A DNA stretch of 64,000 bases from Lingula anatina (Eukaryota > Brachiopoda > Lingulata > Lingulida > Lingulidae): positions 70,220 through 134,219 of the forward strand of contig NW_019775247.1 in the NCBI RefSeq assembly GCF_001039355.2. The letters are read 5' to 3'. The translations under genes were made by a program, and so were the position numbers. Each line of letters starts with the position of its first letter. The stretch's first letter is position 1. Positions 23,011 to 34,582 of the stretch are shown here, one piece after another. The notes beneath the pieces were generated by a model, which saw only the letters and a program-made list of their open reading frames with translations, was not told the origin of the DNA and did no database searches.

Positions 23011-24570
23011 TTACTCTGAAGTGCCTAATAATAATGCCGGCACGATTATTTTTTTCCCAGAAATTTTCCACCCGGCACGATCTTATTTTCCCCAGCATGA
23101 TTAATAATTTTCCCCACATTATCCACACGGCACTATTAATTGGCAGTCACCGTGCCGGTCGGAAATACTGTTGAACGTTTCGGAAATGTTAATGATCGTT
23201 TCATTGGACAAGTTTACTTTTATTAATGACCTGTCACCAGTGTTTGCCACTTAGGAAAATAAGTTGCTGGACCGACAGCTCAGCCATCTTGAAAATTAGC
23301 TGGCTAGAATGCCTGCCGGGTGGGAAAAATTCTCTGCCCGTTCTAAAAGTTGTCTGCCCCGGGCAGACGGTCCAGCCTTAATTTCTAACACTGCCTGTCA
23401 CACTACACTCGAACTTGTTTTTAGCAGAAATAAAAGTCAGTGTTTCCCCTGCATTTAAATTTGCAAGTGCCTCGCTGAAATTTGTCAAAAGCACCGCCTC
23501 GCTGCGCTGAATGGAACAACTAAGTATATTTTCACTCATGCTAACTGAAAATTATATTTATTTCTAAGCAAATATGGCATTCTGTTTACATACTGTACAT
23601 AATCCCATGCTTCTGAGCATTTGATTTAGTAGTAACGGAAATACACATGCGCGTATGCCTAAAAATAACCAGCAGTTACTATCTCCCTGTGAGTGCCTCG
23701 TTTTCGCAGTTCTGTGCCTTATTTGAAGTATACGAGACAGAGCAAAATGAGGCAACTGTTCTCGACAACAATTAGTCATGTGTCACAAATACACTTTCTC
23801 TGTCACTTTGTCATGTTCCGAAATTCAGACCGTCTGTTGTGTGTTTTTATAGTTTACGTATATTCACTGATAAAAATGTAGCAAATAAAGTGCACTTTGT
23901 TGATATTATAAACTTGGAGAAGATTTTCTATTGATTTACGGGTTAGTTTTGTGAAAGCAGTAGCGTTGTAAAACTGGATCACGTCAGTATTTCGCGTGGA
24001 AACCTATGCATTGAATATGAATTTCCATGACTGAATAGAACCATATAAATGAACAAACGAAGAACTCAAATTGATGATAAGTGTGATTTTTATCTCTTTA
24101 ATTCTGAAGAATTCATTTCACGGTGTTTGAAGTTGTTGATTATAAATTACATCTCAAACTACGTAGTATAACTAGTAGCGGGAGTCGCTCTGAAAATAGT
24201 TTGACCTTAAAAACAGTCGAGAAACTGGTGACAGAGATTACTCTTAATGGATAAAATATGTGTATAAAATCAAAGGTAAATTTGTCTAGATATTGTGTTT
24301 TTGTTATGTTTAATAGTCAAAACATAATTTTTCCAATTTCCAAATTGTAATTGGCATTGCAATTATTCATTGAAATTATTAAATTTGATAAAATTTTCCG
24401 GGAGGGGGGGGGGGGGGAGAGACAATTATTCCCCTAGGCACTATTATTAAATATTGGGAATTTTTCCAGGGGGCACAATTATTCGGCTAGGCACTATTAT
24501 TAATTTCTGAAAATTTTCAGGAGGGGCACAATTATTCCAGTAGGCACTATTATTCGGCACTTCAGAGTAA
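23011..24570. mobile_element. 1.56-kb non-autonomous TIR element
   Basis: The left end TTACTCTGAAGTGCCTAATA and the reverse complement of the right end TTACTCTGAAGTGCCGAATA are nearly identical. Inside both ends the word GGCAC(T/G)ATTATT recurs several times (left about 23035-23150, right about 24440-24560), a subterminal-repeat layout. The interior has G-runs and CpG-rich patches but no recognisable transposase. Target duplication is ambiguous (ATTAGTTT against AATGTTAT at best). Confidence 0.8.
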
Positions 24571-25039
24571 TGTTATATAATAATGAAAGTGCACGATGAT
24601 GACGATGACAGCATAAGCAAAGGCTATATGTACAGACACATCTGTCTGTGCAGAAAAAAAAATGGTTAGATCATGCTGATTTTCAAATCCGACCTGTATT
24701 TTATGAATATTCATCAGTTCGAAGAGAATAGGTCAATGTGTCTGTACATGAAAACTGACACCAATTCCAGTGTTGGGCTTGATAAGCTCTACAAAATGCA
24801 ACAAACAAGAGGTTTCTAGCATTTTAAGTTCCAAAATACGAGAGAGTTTTCAGTTTTGGCACCAAATGACTGCTTCTCCCATAGAAATGCACCGATTGAC
24901 CTTCAAGTATTTGAGAGATGTGGTGATCCATGACAGCCAACCTGCTATGAGTGGATGGCACCCAGTGATGATGAAGTAAACTCAATTTATAGAGCAATTT
25001 TGGGTAAATAGGTTTAAGGCCTAGATCTCAAAACAAGGA
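24571..25039. other. No gene recognised; satellite debris
   Basis: Carries words of the satellite family (CCTGTATTTTATGAATATTC) and a GATGATGACGATGACAG run. A 69-codon plus-strand frame at 24770-24979 has no recognisable features. Confidence 0.4.
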
Positions 25040-26187
25040 CAGTGTTCGAAATTAACTTTTTTGCTAGGAGGCAACTACTTGCTCCCTGGTCTGAAAGTTG
25101 GAGGCAACTTGGACTTACCTAGAGGCAAATTCTTACAGATAATAGTTCAGCCCCATCCACCCGCCCTAGCATCATGTGAATGATCACTACTGGTCTGCGT
25201 GAGGCCCATGAGGCAAGATAGTTGGCCTCCTTGCCCTCTCTCCAGTCAACCACCACCTGTTAACTGCAGGTAGAGGGTCATATTGTCTCAGGGCTTGAGG
25301 CCCAGCTATTTTCACTCTCATTAATGTGTCTAAAGTTGGGGTTGCCAAATTGCAACGCCAGTCGTTCTTAATCCTTTTCATGGTAGAAAACCCCCTCTCA
25401 CAGCATGCAGTTGAGAGTGGGTAAGTCTCTACCAAGAAGATCACCTTCAAAATTGAAGCAAACTCGTCCCTTTCCTGATCTGTTAAATAGAATCTTTCCC
25501 ATAGGGAATTAGGGTGGAGGCTCTTTAAGTTCACATTACCCTGAACAAGAGTTTTAAGTTCTTCCCACTGGAGGTTTACATCATTTGCATTAACTGGAGG
25601 GTTTGTATTGGCCAACACTTGTTCAAAATGTCTGAGCAGTGTCTGGAGATCTTCTCGCCCAAAAGCAGTCAGATCATTGCGATTGTCTGGCCAGTTTCTT
25701 GGATCAAAGATCTGAGCTGCCTTAAAAATATCAGTCCCACCAAGAATGTTTCCAAACTTTCTGTCCATTATTTGCAGTAGTGAGTTGATGATAATCTCTC
25801 TGTCTGTCTCAAACACTTCTGGCTGGATTACATTTCTAAGAGTTTGACCTTTGAACACAGCGCCATTTACATGTTGATAGAAAGACTCAAGGTAGGATCC
25901 ATTCACAGTCAGGAGGGATGTCAACATAAGCTGAACATGCTCACACTTCAGAACCACACTAGGAACTGTTATGTCATCTCTTTGAAATAAAAGGGACAAC
26001 TGGGACATCTGGTCAAACACATCGAGGAGAAAATGCATGTAGAGGACCACTTTGTATTGAAGCAATCTGTTGTTGATTCCTCTGGCTTTTGCCCTGTCTT
26101 CTGCTCGATTTGTCATGTCAGAAGCATAGCTTTCTAGGTGAACAACAATAGATCTCCAGGTTTTTTCCAACTTTGCTAAGGCTTTCT
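25040..26187 (-). mobile_element. hAT family 1, copy 1 (3' part only)
   Basis: Starts with the terminal inverted repeat CAGTGTTCGAAATTAAC, identical to the left end of the copy at 28687-31921, and matches that copy through the transposase to the undetermined base at 26188, where homology stops. The other end of the element is missing. Confidence 0.85.
25187..26187 (-). pseudogene. hAT transposase, C-terminal half (ZNF862-like)
   Basis: About 330 codons of a ZNF862/KIAA1586-type hAT transposase, which cuts and joins hAT ends using an RNase H-fold core. Visible here: the helical insertion region (YKVVLYMHFLLDVFDQM), then the C-terminal hAT dimerisation block with YPLSTACCERGFSTMKRIK and LDTLMRVKIAGP. 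This half has no internal stop, unlike the copy at 28923-31533. The N-terminal half with the zinc finger and first catalytic Asp is absent. The open frame continues past the undetermined base to 26308 only through a Lys run (poly-A) unrelated to the family. Confidence 0.85.
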
Positions 26188-26189
26188 NT

Positions 26190-27339
26190 GAAAAAAGAGT
26201 ATCATGCAAAGGTGAAAAGAGTTTAAGAGCTTCATTGAGATTAATTTTTTTTTTTTTTTTTTTTTTTGACAGAAAAAGTGAAGTTTGTAATCCATTTAAA
26301 TAATGCACTTGAAAGAGATATTGAAGTTGTGAACAGAATAATTTTGGTACTACAGGCTCTAATTGATATAATTACAATTTTAATACAAGTAAGACAAACA
26401 GCAAGTTGCACAAAATTGTACTTGTGTTAATTAATTTTTTTTTTCTTCATAAGTGTGTGGGTGTTTCTTGAAAATGTAGCTGAAGAAATATTGAAGTTAT
26501 GAATAAAGTCTTATTTTAGTATAACACGCTTTTTGATTAATATATGTGAATTTCAACGAAATGGGATTTATGAATTAACTATTTGTAAACAAATTGAATT
26601 AATGAATAAATAAACTCAGCATGAGATGCAAGAAACAAGTATACCTTCAAGTTACTATTTTAATACAGGTAAATGACAAACAGCAGGTTGCGAAACTGTC
26701 ATTGGGTTCGTTTATAAAATCTTTCATATGAAATAAAAAATTTTTGAGGTCAGCTCTGTACAAAATAAGGAACAATAGCAATAGTTATTTTTGTAGTGAA
26801 AAACACAAAGCACAAAATTAGGCAGGATACTTGGAGTATTATATTTTCATTTTTGAAAATAATGACAGTAAACTTCCACTTGGCGCTGGAAAACTTGTTA
26901 AATAAGCAAATTTATTTTCCTTTCCATATAATGAGCACCAGCATAATATAATATAATCATTTCAAATTGCAGTTTGGAATAGCAACTACATTTTTGATCA
27001 TTCAAATATCACAAAAGAAGCATGGCATGGCGTTGGTGTCAACCAACTGACATAACTCTAAGAGCTTTTGTATACCAAGGAAAAGATTTCTTATTCTTGA
27101 ACCAAGTCCAAGTGTTAATTAACTCTGGAAAGAGCTCCATGACATGGTGCACATTTAAAAACTGAATTGAGCCCTTTTTTAATCTTCATAGAAATTATAG
27201 CACACAAGGGCTATACAGATAAATTATAAGTCAAGGAAAAGCAAGGAAACATTCTTCTGATAGTCTGACACTGTCAAATTTAGTGGCCCCTAACAATCTG
27301 TCAATTGTGTTGACATTTACTCCACTAGTAATTTTACTA
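26190..27339. other. No gene recognised
   Basis: AT-rich. A 23-bp poly-T run lies near 26247-26269. No similarity to the hAT internal region that would be expected next if copy 1 were complete. Confidence 0.45.
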
Positions 27340-28406
27340 TAATGTTCATAATCTGTCAGAGTTCTCAGTTCCAGTCAGCAGAAGAAACTGCTAATGCCCC
27401 TATTTCACACAGACCACAAATCCCATGAATCGCCAGGAATTGACAAATTTCAGGCCATTGAAGAAAAAATCCTGGGAATCCTGATGATAGAGTATACTGT
27501 GTCACAGTATCATCCATTGTTCCAGCGAAAGCATGTCTTTCTCTGTGAACGAAAGGGCTGTTCCCCTGTGGGACATTGGATAAAACTGATATCCGCCAAG
27601 AGAACTGGGTCTGGTTTGTCCCAGCTGTAGGCTAGTGATTTGTAGTTGGAGCGAAAGTGCTCATCTAGGTTTGCCAATTTGAGGTGTTATTGGCATACAT
27701 CTCTAGAATTCTATTGTTGTATTGGGTCAGTGGGACAGCCTGTTGGGGATGCTTTTGTAAATATATCGCTGAAAAGATGATGAAAGCTGCCTGCCACTGT
27801 AGGAAGGTGATAGGGACACTTTTTTTCTGGACTGGTTCTAGAATCATATGGAGATTACCATCAGCTAGCATCCTGTTTACGTTTATGTATAAACTGCTCA
27901 TCCATTGAAGAGTCATGGAGACTAAAGTTGTTTGAATTTTTGGTAATGAGATCTTTGAAGGACATATTCATTGTACCAATTTTTTCGGCAGATGGACTGA
28001 CTTAAGTGGCTATCAATATGAGTAGTCATAGACTCACCTGTTGTGGGAGTTGGCAGCAATCCGGCGGGTTAGCCATAAAAAATGGCTGGCTGCTGTGGTG
28101 TGGCAGATGTGGAGGGACCCCGAGTTTCCCATCACATATGTTAGCTGAGGGCCTCTAATAAATGTGTCACTTCCCGCAACTGTGGATTGCATGCCTAGAG
28201 TTTTGTGGGCCTGTGCGATATTGGCGCCAGCTGTGGAAGTGTTGAGTGTTCCTGTGCTCTCTGGTGGTGTTTCTGAGACTGTGACTTGAGTGACGAGGGT
28301 GTCGTGGCCTTCTGCGTTTTGCATCGTGTAAAGTGCGTTATCTAGGGGTAGCCCAAGTACTCCCTCTGTGCCAGGGGAGGGATTCCTGGTGGTTGGTCCA
28401 TTACCT
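27340..28406 (-). pseudogene. DIRS-like retroelement ORF1 (Gag-like), decayed
   Basis: On the minus strand the best block (27665-27916) reads ITFLQWQAAFIIFSAIYLQ then HPQQAVPLTQYNNRILEM, the pattern of the ORF1/Gag-like protein of tyrosine-recombinase retroelements (DIRS/Ngaro group): an AF.I..AIY..KHP..A..L..Y helix region, then a YD..FR motif (in a shifted frame near 27650) and a Cys/His knuckle near 27340-27400 (CQFLAIHGICGLC, another frame). At least two frameshifts and several stops separate the blocks. Upstream, 28036-28406 stays open between acceptor TTTGCAG and donor CAG|GTGAGT and may be its first exon or unrelated. No reverse transcriptase or recombinase was found. Confidence 0.4.
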
Positions 28407-28479
28407 GCAAATGAAGTTTAGTTAGTATGTGAGACTCCCTGAGCAGAGGTAAAAGCCCTGCCAGCTTATGTCAGTAAAT

Positions 28480-28681
28480 ATACAAAAGGGCATGCTGTGT
28501 GGAGAAAATTAGTTGATCTTTGAGCCATCTGCTGTTGTATTTCTTTTAATGCCTTCTGCATGCTCCTTATTTCACCCCTAAAATCTTCAATTTTAGAAGT
28601 ATCTGTCTCTTTAGACAGCTATGTTGCAACGTGACCCTTTTGGTCCCAGTATGCCCTTTTTTAGTTTCCATAGTTACCTTT
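28480..28681 (-). pseudogene. Gypsy-type gag, 3' remnant beyond hAT insert
   Basis: Continuation of the gag reading frame of 31922-33033 on the far side of the hAT insertion. If the insert and one copy of the AACTC target duplication are ignored, the frame stays open for about 40 codons; a Lys/Glu/Gln-rich helix-like stretch (MQKALKEIQQQM) follows in a shifted frame. No CCHC zinc knuckle or protease was found after it. Confidence 0.5.
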
Positions 28682-28686
28682 AACTC

Positions 28687-31600
28687 CAGTGTTCGAAATT
28701 AACTTTTTTGCTAGGAGGCAACTACTTGCTCCCTGATCTGAAAGTTGGAGGCAACTTGGACTTACCTAGAGGTAAATTCTTACAGATAATAGTTCAGCCT
28801 CATCCACCTGCCCTAGCATCGTGAAGGATCACTACTGGTCTGTGTGAGGCCCATGAGGCAAGATAGTTGGCCTCCTTGCCCTCTCTCCAGTCAACCACCA
28901 CCTGTTAACTGCAGGTAGAGGGTCATATTGTCTCAGAGCTTATTTTTACTCTCATTAATGTGTCCAAAGTTGGGGTTGCCAGATTGCAACGCCAGTCGTT
29001 CTTAATCCTATTCATGGTAGAAAACCCCCTCTCACAGCATGCAGTTGACAGTGGGTAAGTCTCTACCAAGAAGATCACCTTCAAAATTGAAGCAAACTCG
29101 TCCCTCTCCTGATCTGTTAAATAGAATCTTTCCCATAGGGAATTAGGGTGGAGGCTCTTAAAGTTCGCATTACTCTGAACAAAAGTTTTAAGTTCTTCCC
29201 ACTGGAGGTTTACATCATTCGCATTAACTGGAGGGTTTGTATTGGCCAGCACTTGTTCAAAATGTCTGAGCAGTGTCTGAAGATCTTCTCGCCCAAAAGC
29301 AGGCAGATCATTGCAATTGTCTGGCCAGTTTCTTGGATCAAAGATGTGAGCTGCTTTAAAAATATCAGTCCCACCAAGAATGTTTCCAAACTTTCTGTCC
29401 ATTATTTGCAGTAGTGAGTTGATGATAATCTCTCTGTCTGGCTGGATTACATTTTTAAGAGTTTGACCTTTGAACACAGCACCATTTACATGTTGATAGA
29501 AAACCTCAAGTTAAGATCCATTAACTGTCAGGAGGGATGTCAACATAAGCTGAACATGCTCACACTTCAGAACCACACTAGGAACAGTTATGTCATCTCT
29601 TTGAAATAAAAGGGACAACTGGGCCATCTGGTCAAACACGTCGAGGAGAAAATGCATGTAGAGGACCACTTTGTATCGAAGCAATCTGTTGTTGATTCCT
29701 CTGGCTTTTGTCCTGTCTTCTGCTCGATTTGTCTTGTCAGAAGCATAGCTTTCTGGGTGAACAACAATAGATCTCCAGGTTTTTTCCAACTTTGCTAAGG
29801 CTTTCTGTTTATGCTCAACCTACCTTGTCCCATTTGCTCGTTCAGGCTTTAAGAACTGCTCATCCATAATGTCAGCAATACTTTCTAATACTCGTAGCCT
29901 TTTGGGAGAACCCTTGTAGAAATAAACAGAAACCAGAATGTTGACAATTTCGTCCATGTATGTGTCTTTTAAACAGTCCTTTATTGCAAGCTCTAGTCTG
30001 TGTGCAAGACAATGGATTTGGACTAGCCATGGGACATCCCATTGTAAAATTACTGCAACACCATTTGTCTTTCCCGTCATTACGCTTGCACCATCACTGC
30101 CGAATCCAATCATTTTAGCTCGCCACTCAGCACCATCCATGTCAAAGTCTGCAAAAGCCTTGTCTATAGCTTGAACAATCCCATCTGCTTTACCACTTTT
30201 TACATCTACTAGTTTCATATATAAGAATGTTGGCAGACCATTTTTCACAATTCTTACATACACTATTTTTTTCTCAACCTCACTCCTGTCTGTACTAGAG
30301 TCACAGAGTACCGAGAAGAAGTCTGCATCCTTTAACACGTGTTTTAATTCATCATGATAGATGCTACCAATAACATCAATGAATACCTTACACTGTTTGT
30401 CATTTCTGTAAGAGTCACCAATACTTACACCATTCCACTCAAGGAGGTCTAAGCATCTAGGAAATTCAACAAAAGGTTTTTCATAGAATGCAACATAGAA
30501 CGCAGTCTTGAAAAGTTTCACCATCTTTTCCTCCACAGACTTTTCCATATTCTGTAACCCTTTCAAAATGTCAGTTGGATGATTTGTTTCAACACGGTGT
30601 CTTGCCAACTTTGCTTCAACAGAATCTTGGTGGAATGTACTTTGAAAATGTTTTTTGAGTAGACACTTCTTTATGTTACTTGTACCAACAGCAAATGGGA
30701 CTGTCTTATCCTTACTAAACTGTTTACATACAGAGCACCAGATTTTTGAAAAATAGCGCCTTTGGAATCTTTTTCGCACACCTCCCTAGTTTCAAAATCG
30801 ATATATTAGCCATTTTCTTTGAATTCAGTTTTCCATTTCTGAACTGTACTTGGTCGAACAGCCATATTGACAGGAGTTTTCAGTGTTTTTGCCTTTTTTG
30901 AATTTGGCTCAGCAGCCCCAGCTTTGTCTGCCAATGGGTTTTCATCTGCAACCGAGCGAAAGTTTTAAAAATCTGATAGAATTTGGGTAGATCTATAGAT
31001 CTATATCAGTCCTCCAATGAGAATACAAGATATTTTTCAAAATAACTCTTTTATTTCAGAACAGATCTAGACTATATTATAATGATATATTTAGAATCAC
31101 CTTTTAGAATTGTCTCAGTTAGACGATTCCAAAAAGTGGCCACAACATGTGGTTTCATTGAGATATGAAAAGTCACTATTTCAAAACTCATAGATCTATA
31201 GCACTGATACAATATAACTTCAAAATGGACTTTAGTAAATTGACAAATTGATCAAGCAGTGCAGGAATACTGTATTGCTGCATATTTATGCACTTGCTCT
31301 AGTCATGCACTGCGAGCGCCAGGAAAGGCAGAGTAAATGAAGCACGAGGATAAATCCTCAATAAATATACTTTGACTGTTTTCTGCATGTACGGAACGTA
31401 GATTTAGCTGCAATTTGTATGAAACAAATGTCACATTTTTACCTTGCTCAGTGGAAGTGCTCTCGCTCGGATTACATGTAGCAGCCGATGGATTTTTACC
31501 CTTCGGCAAAGATAAAAAATTCCGGATGTCCATGATTTGCTTTGGGCGGAAATGAGAAGCTGTGCACTGCGACTGCGCAAACCTTCGGAACCAATCGGCA

Positions 31601-31921
31601 AATGCCACGCCCAATTAGAATAGTTCAATTTGCCGCGGGATGTAATAATCATTTGCATATTCGTAGTGCACACGAGCCTCAAACAGTTGCGATTATATAG
31701 GTCACACAACTATGTTTAGAACTTCGGAAAACCAACATTTCATGGAGTAAACAAGTGGGAGGCAAGTAAAACATCGATCGCTGGTAAACTTTTAATAACT
31801 TTATTTTCAGTCTCCAAAATTTCTTGGAGGCAACTTTTTGCCACCGGCTTTCAGACCAGGGGGCAACTTGGTTAAACTAGGAGGCAAAACTGCCTCTTGC
31901 TACTGTTAATTTCAAACGCTG
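28687..31921 (-). mobile_element. hAT family 1, copy 2, full length (3.2 kb)
   Basis: Both ends are present: left CAGTGTTCGAAATTAAC, right (reverse complement) CAGCGTTTGAAATTAAC, followed on each side by subterminal GAGGCAACT / CCTGGTCTGAAAG words in inverted arrangement. AACTC flanks the element at 28682-28686 and 31922-31926. hAT elements usually make 8-bp duplications; five is unusual but some groups differ. It lies in a Gypsy-type gag. Confidence 0.92.
28923..31533 (-). pseudogene. hAT transposase, ZNF862-like, two exons, broken
   Basis: Exon 1 is 31443-31533 (MDIRNFLSLPKGK, donor CAAG|GTAAAA); exon 2 starts at 30945 after acceptor GGTTGCAG and the phases agree. Exon 2 holds a TTF/BED-like zinc finger (WCSVCKQF...KKHFQSTFH), the catalytic-core block FFSVLCDSSTDRSE, GFGSDGASVMTGKTNGVA, VQIHCLAHRLELAIKD, and the C-terminal dimerisation block CCERGFSTMNRIK. 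Lesions: stop at 30806-30808, a frameshift between there and 30779, a Trp-to-stop at about 29817-29819, a Tyr-to-stop at about 29508-29510, and a 5-codon in-frame deletion relative to copy 1. Total about 650 codons, the usual length. Confidence 0.9.
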
Positions 31922-33033
31922 AACTCGGGATGCATTTTTGCCAATTGCATAGCTTCATACAATGTAGAAGGACGCTGCATATAAATAACTTGCTCCACTT
32001 CCGGGTTCAACATTCCTGCACAAAATCTATTTACTACTTCCAAATCTACAAACGACTTAGGTAGACTAGGGTAGTTTTGAGATGCGAGCCTTAGAACACG
32101 TACTCCCCATTCATCAACAGACTCCGTCTCAGTCTGTTTCGCATTATGCAGCTGAGAGCATACTGTTGCTGAAGTATCTGTTTCTCTGTAACACATTTCT
32201 AATTCTTCCACTAGGCTTTGATATGTCAATGTGCCTTCACGTTTAGTGACATTAACGCAGCATTCCTGAGCCTTACCTATAAGGCATAAACATAACCCAT
32301 CCAATGACATGTTATCGTCCTAATGTTCTCTCTCAGCATGATGCAAAAATACAAGCTTAAATGCTGCCCAACTACCTTTACCGTTAAATGTAAGATTTTT
32401 AGGTGGGTAAACCTTACGTCGTGGCGAAACGCAGGCTAAGGGGGCCCTTTGACCCAAGGTACCTCACTGGCATTGTCCACTTCCATGGAAATCTCCTGTC
32501 TATCATCCCCAGGGTTTGACGGAAAAAAGGGTGTGCTGGCATTGCTAGGAAATAAACCACTTGGTCCTGGCACATCAGTGAATCTAGGGTTATTGCATGG
32601 ATGAGAAGTTGAAACATTGGTGCCCATAGGTATGGTTTTGAGGAAAGTCCTTTCACTGTCCTCAGTCTGTGCAGGCATACTAGGCATCTGTGTAGTAGGA
32701 GGCACTTTTCTTTTATTTGAAGTAAATAATTTTTTAGCTGATTGCCACATCCACCCTCCTCATAAATTTGGCATCCATGTTGACCTTGACCCCTCATCTT
32801 GTGACCCAGGTGGGTTAGGGTTGGTTAAAAAGTCTAAAACACTTAAAGCAACTGGGGATATTCTTCCCTCTAACCACTCTAGCATCATTTCTCTTGTTAA
32901 GTTGCCCTTTTGAGCTCTTAACAAATAAAGCCTGCCCTGTTGTTATATCAGGTATATGCTGTTGTTGCTCATCAGTGATAAAATTGATGTAGAACTTACC
33001 CACGTGATCTGCCATTTTGTTAAATGTGTTCAC
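31922..33033 (-). pseudogene. Ty3/Gypsy-type gag, 5' part, broken
   Basis: Minus-strand capsid gene of an LTR retrotransposon. The block at 31922-32310 shows the retrotransposon-gag fold signature: LCLCLIGKAQE, YQSLVEELEMCY, a Gln/Glu-rich turn, then VVNRFCAGMLNPEVEQVI and LYEAMQLAKMHPE. Upstream an N-terminal region starts near ATG 33015 (MADHVGKFY) and runs through two or more frameshifts and stops (near 32920, 32780 and 32325) with a Pro/Ser-rich middle. The gene is interrupted at 31922 by the hAT element and resumes at 28681. LTRs for it were not found. Confidence 0.7.
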
Positions 33034-34581
33034 TTTTGAAACAAAGACTTGTCAGCGAAATGGGATTCAAATAGCAAAAAATGCCTAAACTATACGCTAA
33101 TACTACACAATAATACTTACCAGTACTTTTACTGATAATAAATTATTGTAATAATGATGTAATTACATGTATAATAGCGTTAACCTAGTAAAATGGAATT
33201 CTAGAGTGACAGGCACTTTCACCACATACACTTGTGACCACACAATTTTTATTATTTTTTGAACTGCTGCTTTCAGCTACTTGAGTTCAGATTGCCTTCT
33301 GTGTCTGATTGTTTACGTTGAACAAATTGTTCATCTTCTATGGTGGCATTTACATCTACTTTGGCAATCTTTTCCTCACTTTGGCAATGACGTATGAGGT
33401 AGGAGGTCTGAATGATACATATTCATTGTCCCATATCTCCTTATTCTCCTTAATCCACCCTGTCATAAAAGTCTCAAAGTAATAGCAGAATTTGTAAAGA
33501 CTGCTGTTAAAATACATAGTTCACCTGAAATCTAGTATATCACAGCCACTTACTGTCAGTAATGCTGTGAATAGCTTAATTAATTAATATTATAGCATAA
33601 ATTGCATTAACACATGTATAATTTAACATACTACATATGTAAACATATATAATTGTATATCCATATATATTGTGTAAATATTGTAGTCTAGAGAGCCTGC
33701 AAATGTATTCACATCATTTAGTGCTCAATAAACTTATTATTATTATATCTTCTGCCTCAAGTTTTTTGGAACAAGATGATCTCAAGGGGTAGAAGGGAAT
33801 GTTAGCCTAACTTCGTTTTGCTGGCCTGTTAACCCGAGAGGCCATCCTTGAGTGGTTGATGAGGGTGTGTACTCAACTGCTTGTTCTCCTGCAGGGCGGA
33901 ATTGGCCAGTGGGAAGGAGGCAAAATATCTTTAAAGAGCATTTTACTTTCTCCTTGAGGTTTAAACCTCGTAAACGCATCTAAATTGTTGGCTAAGCTTT
34001 TTTTAATTTCAGGCTCTTAAGGCTCACAGTGTTGAGCTGTGTCTATCATTTTTCCAAACTATTTTCTTTTCTTGAATAAGTTTTTTTCTGTAGTTTCCTC
34101 CAGTATTTTGGCATCTTCATTGTGGGGAGCGTCTGCCATATCGACCATGTGGTCTGACCGATGAGTTTCACAATTCATTGAAATGCCTCATCATTATAAT
34201 TATGAGAAGGATATTCATAACAGACTTTGCTTTTGAAGTCTAGAAATTCTCTTACATGTTCTTCAGTGACCCAGCTATTTACTTTAATGCTGCACTTATT
34301 GTTCCATTCACACTTGACCCCCAGGCACTACAACATTATTCTGAGTCAATATTTCATTCTGAGTCAGAATTTGTGGTGTGTCACCACTTTATTTTGTCCT
34401 CATTTAAGTTGAAAGACTTTGTGGTCGCGGAGCTTTTTTAAAGTTTCAGTCTACTTTCCACCTTATCAGACATGATTTTCATTGACTTTTTTGCCACTGT
34501 CTGGTCACACCTGCTTTCATGTCTCAACAGATACCAGAAGTAAAGGTTTCTAGAAGTGACAGAGATACCCCAGATAGCAAG
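33034..34581. other. Degenerate coding debris, unidentified
   Basis: No intact gene. On the minus strand 33780-34150 holds short coding-like pieces (MADAPHNEDAKILEETTEK near 34110; FTRFKPQGESKMLFKDILP near 33940) broken by stops; they recall N-terminal parts of retroelement ORF1 proteins but I cannot name the family. A plus-strand 3' end with AATAAA and a (TTA)n tail lies at 33727-33748. Confidence 0.3.
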
Positions 34582-34582
34582 N

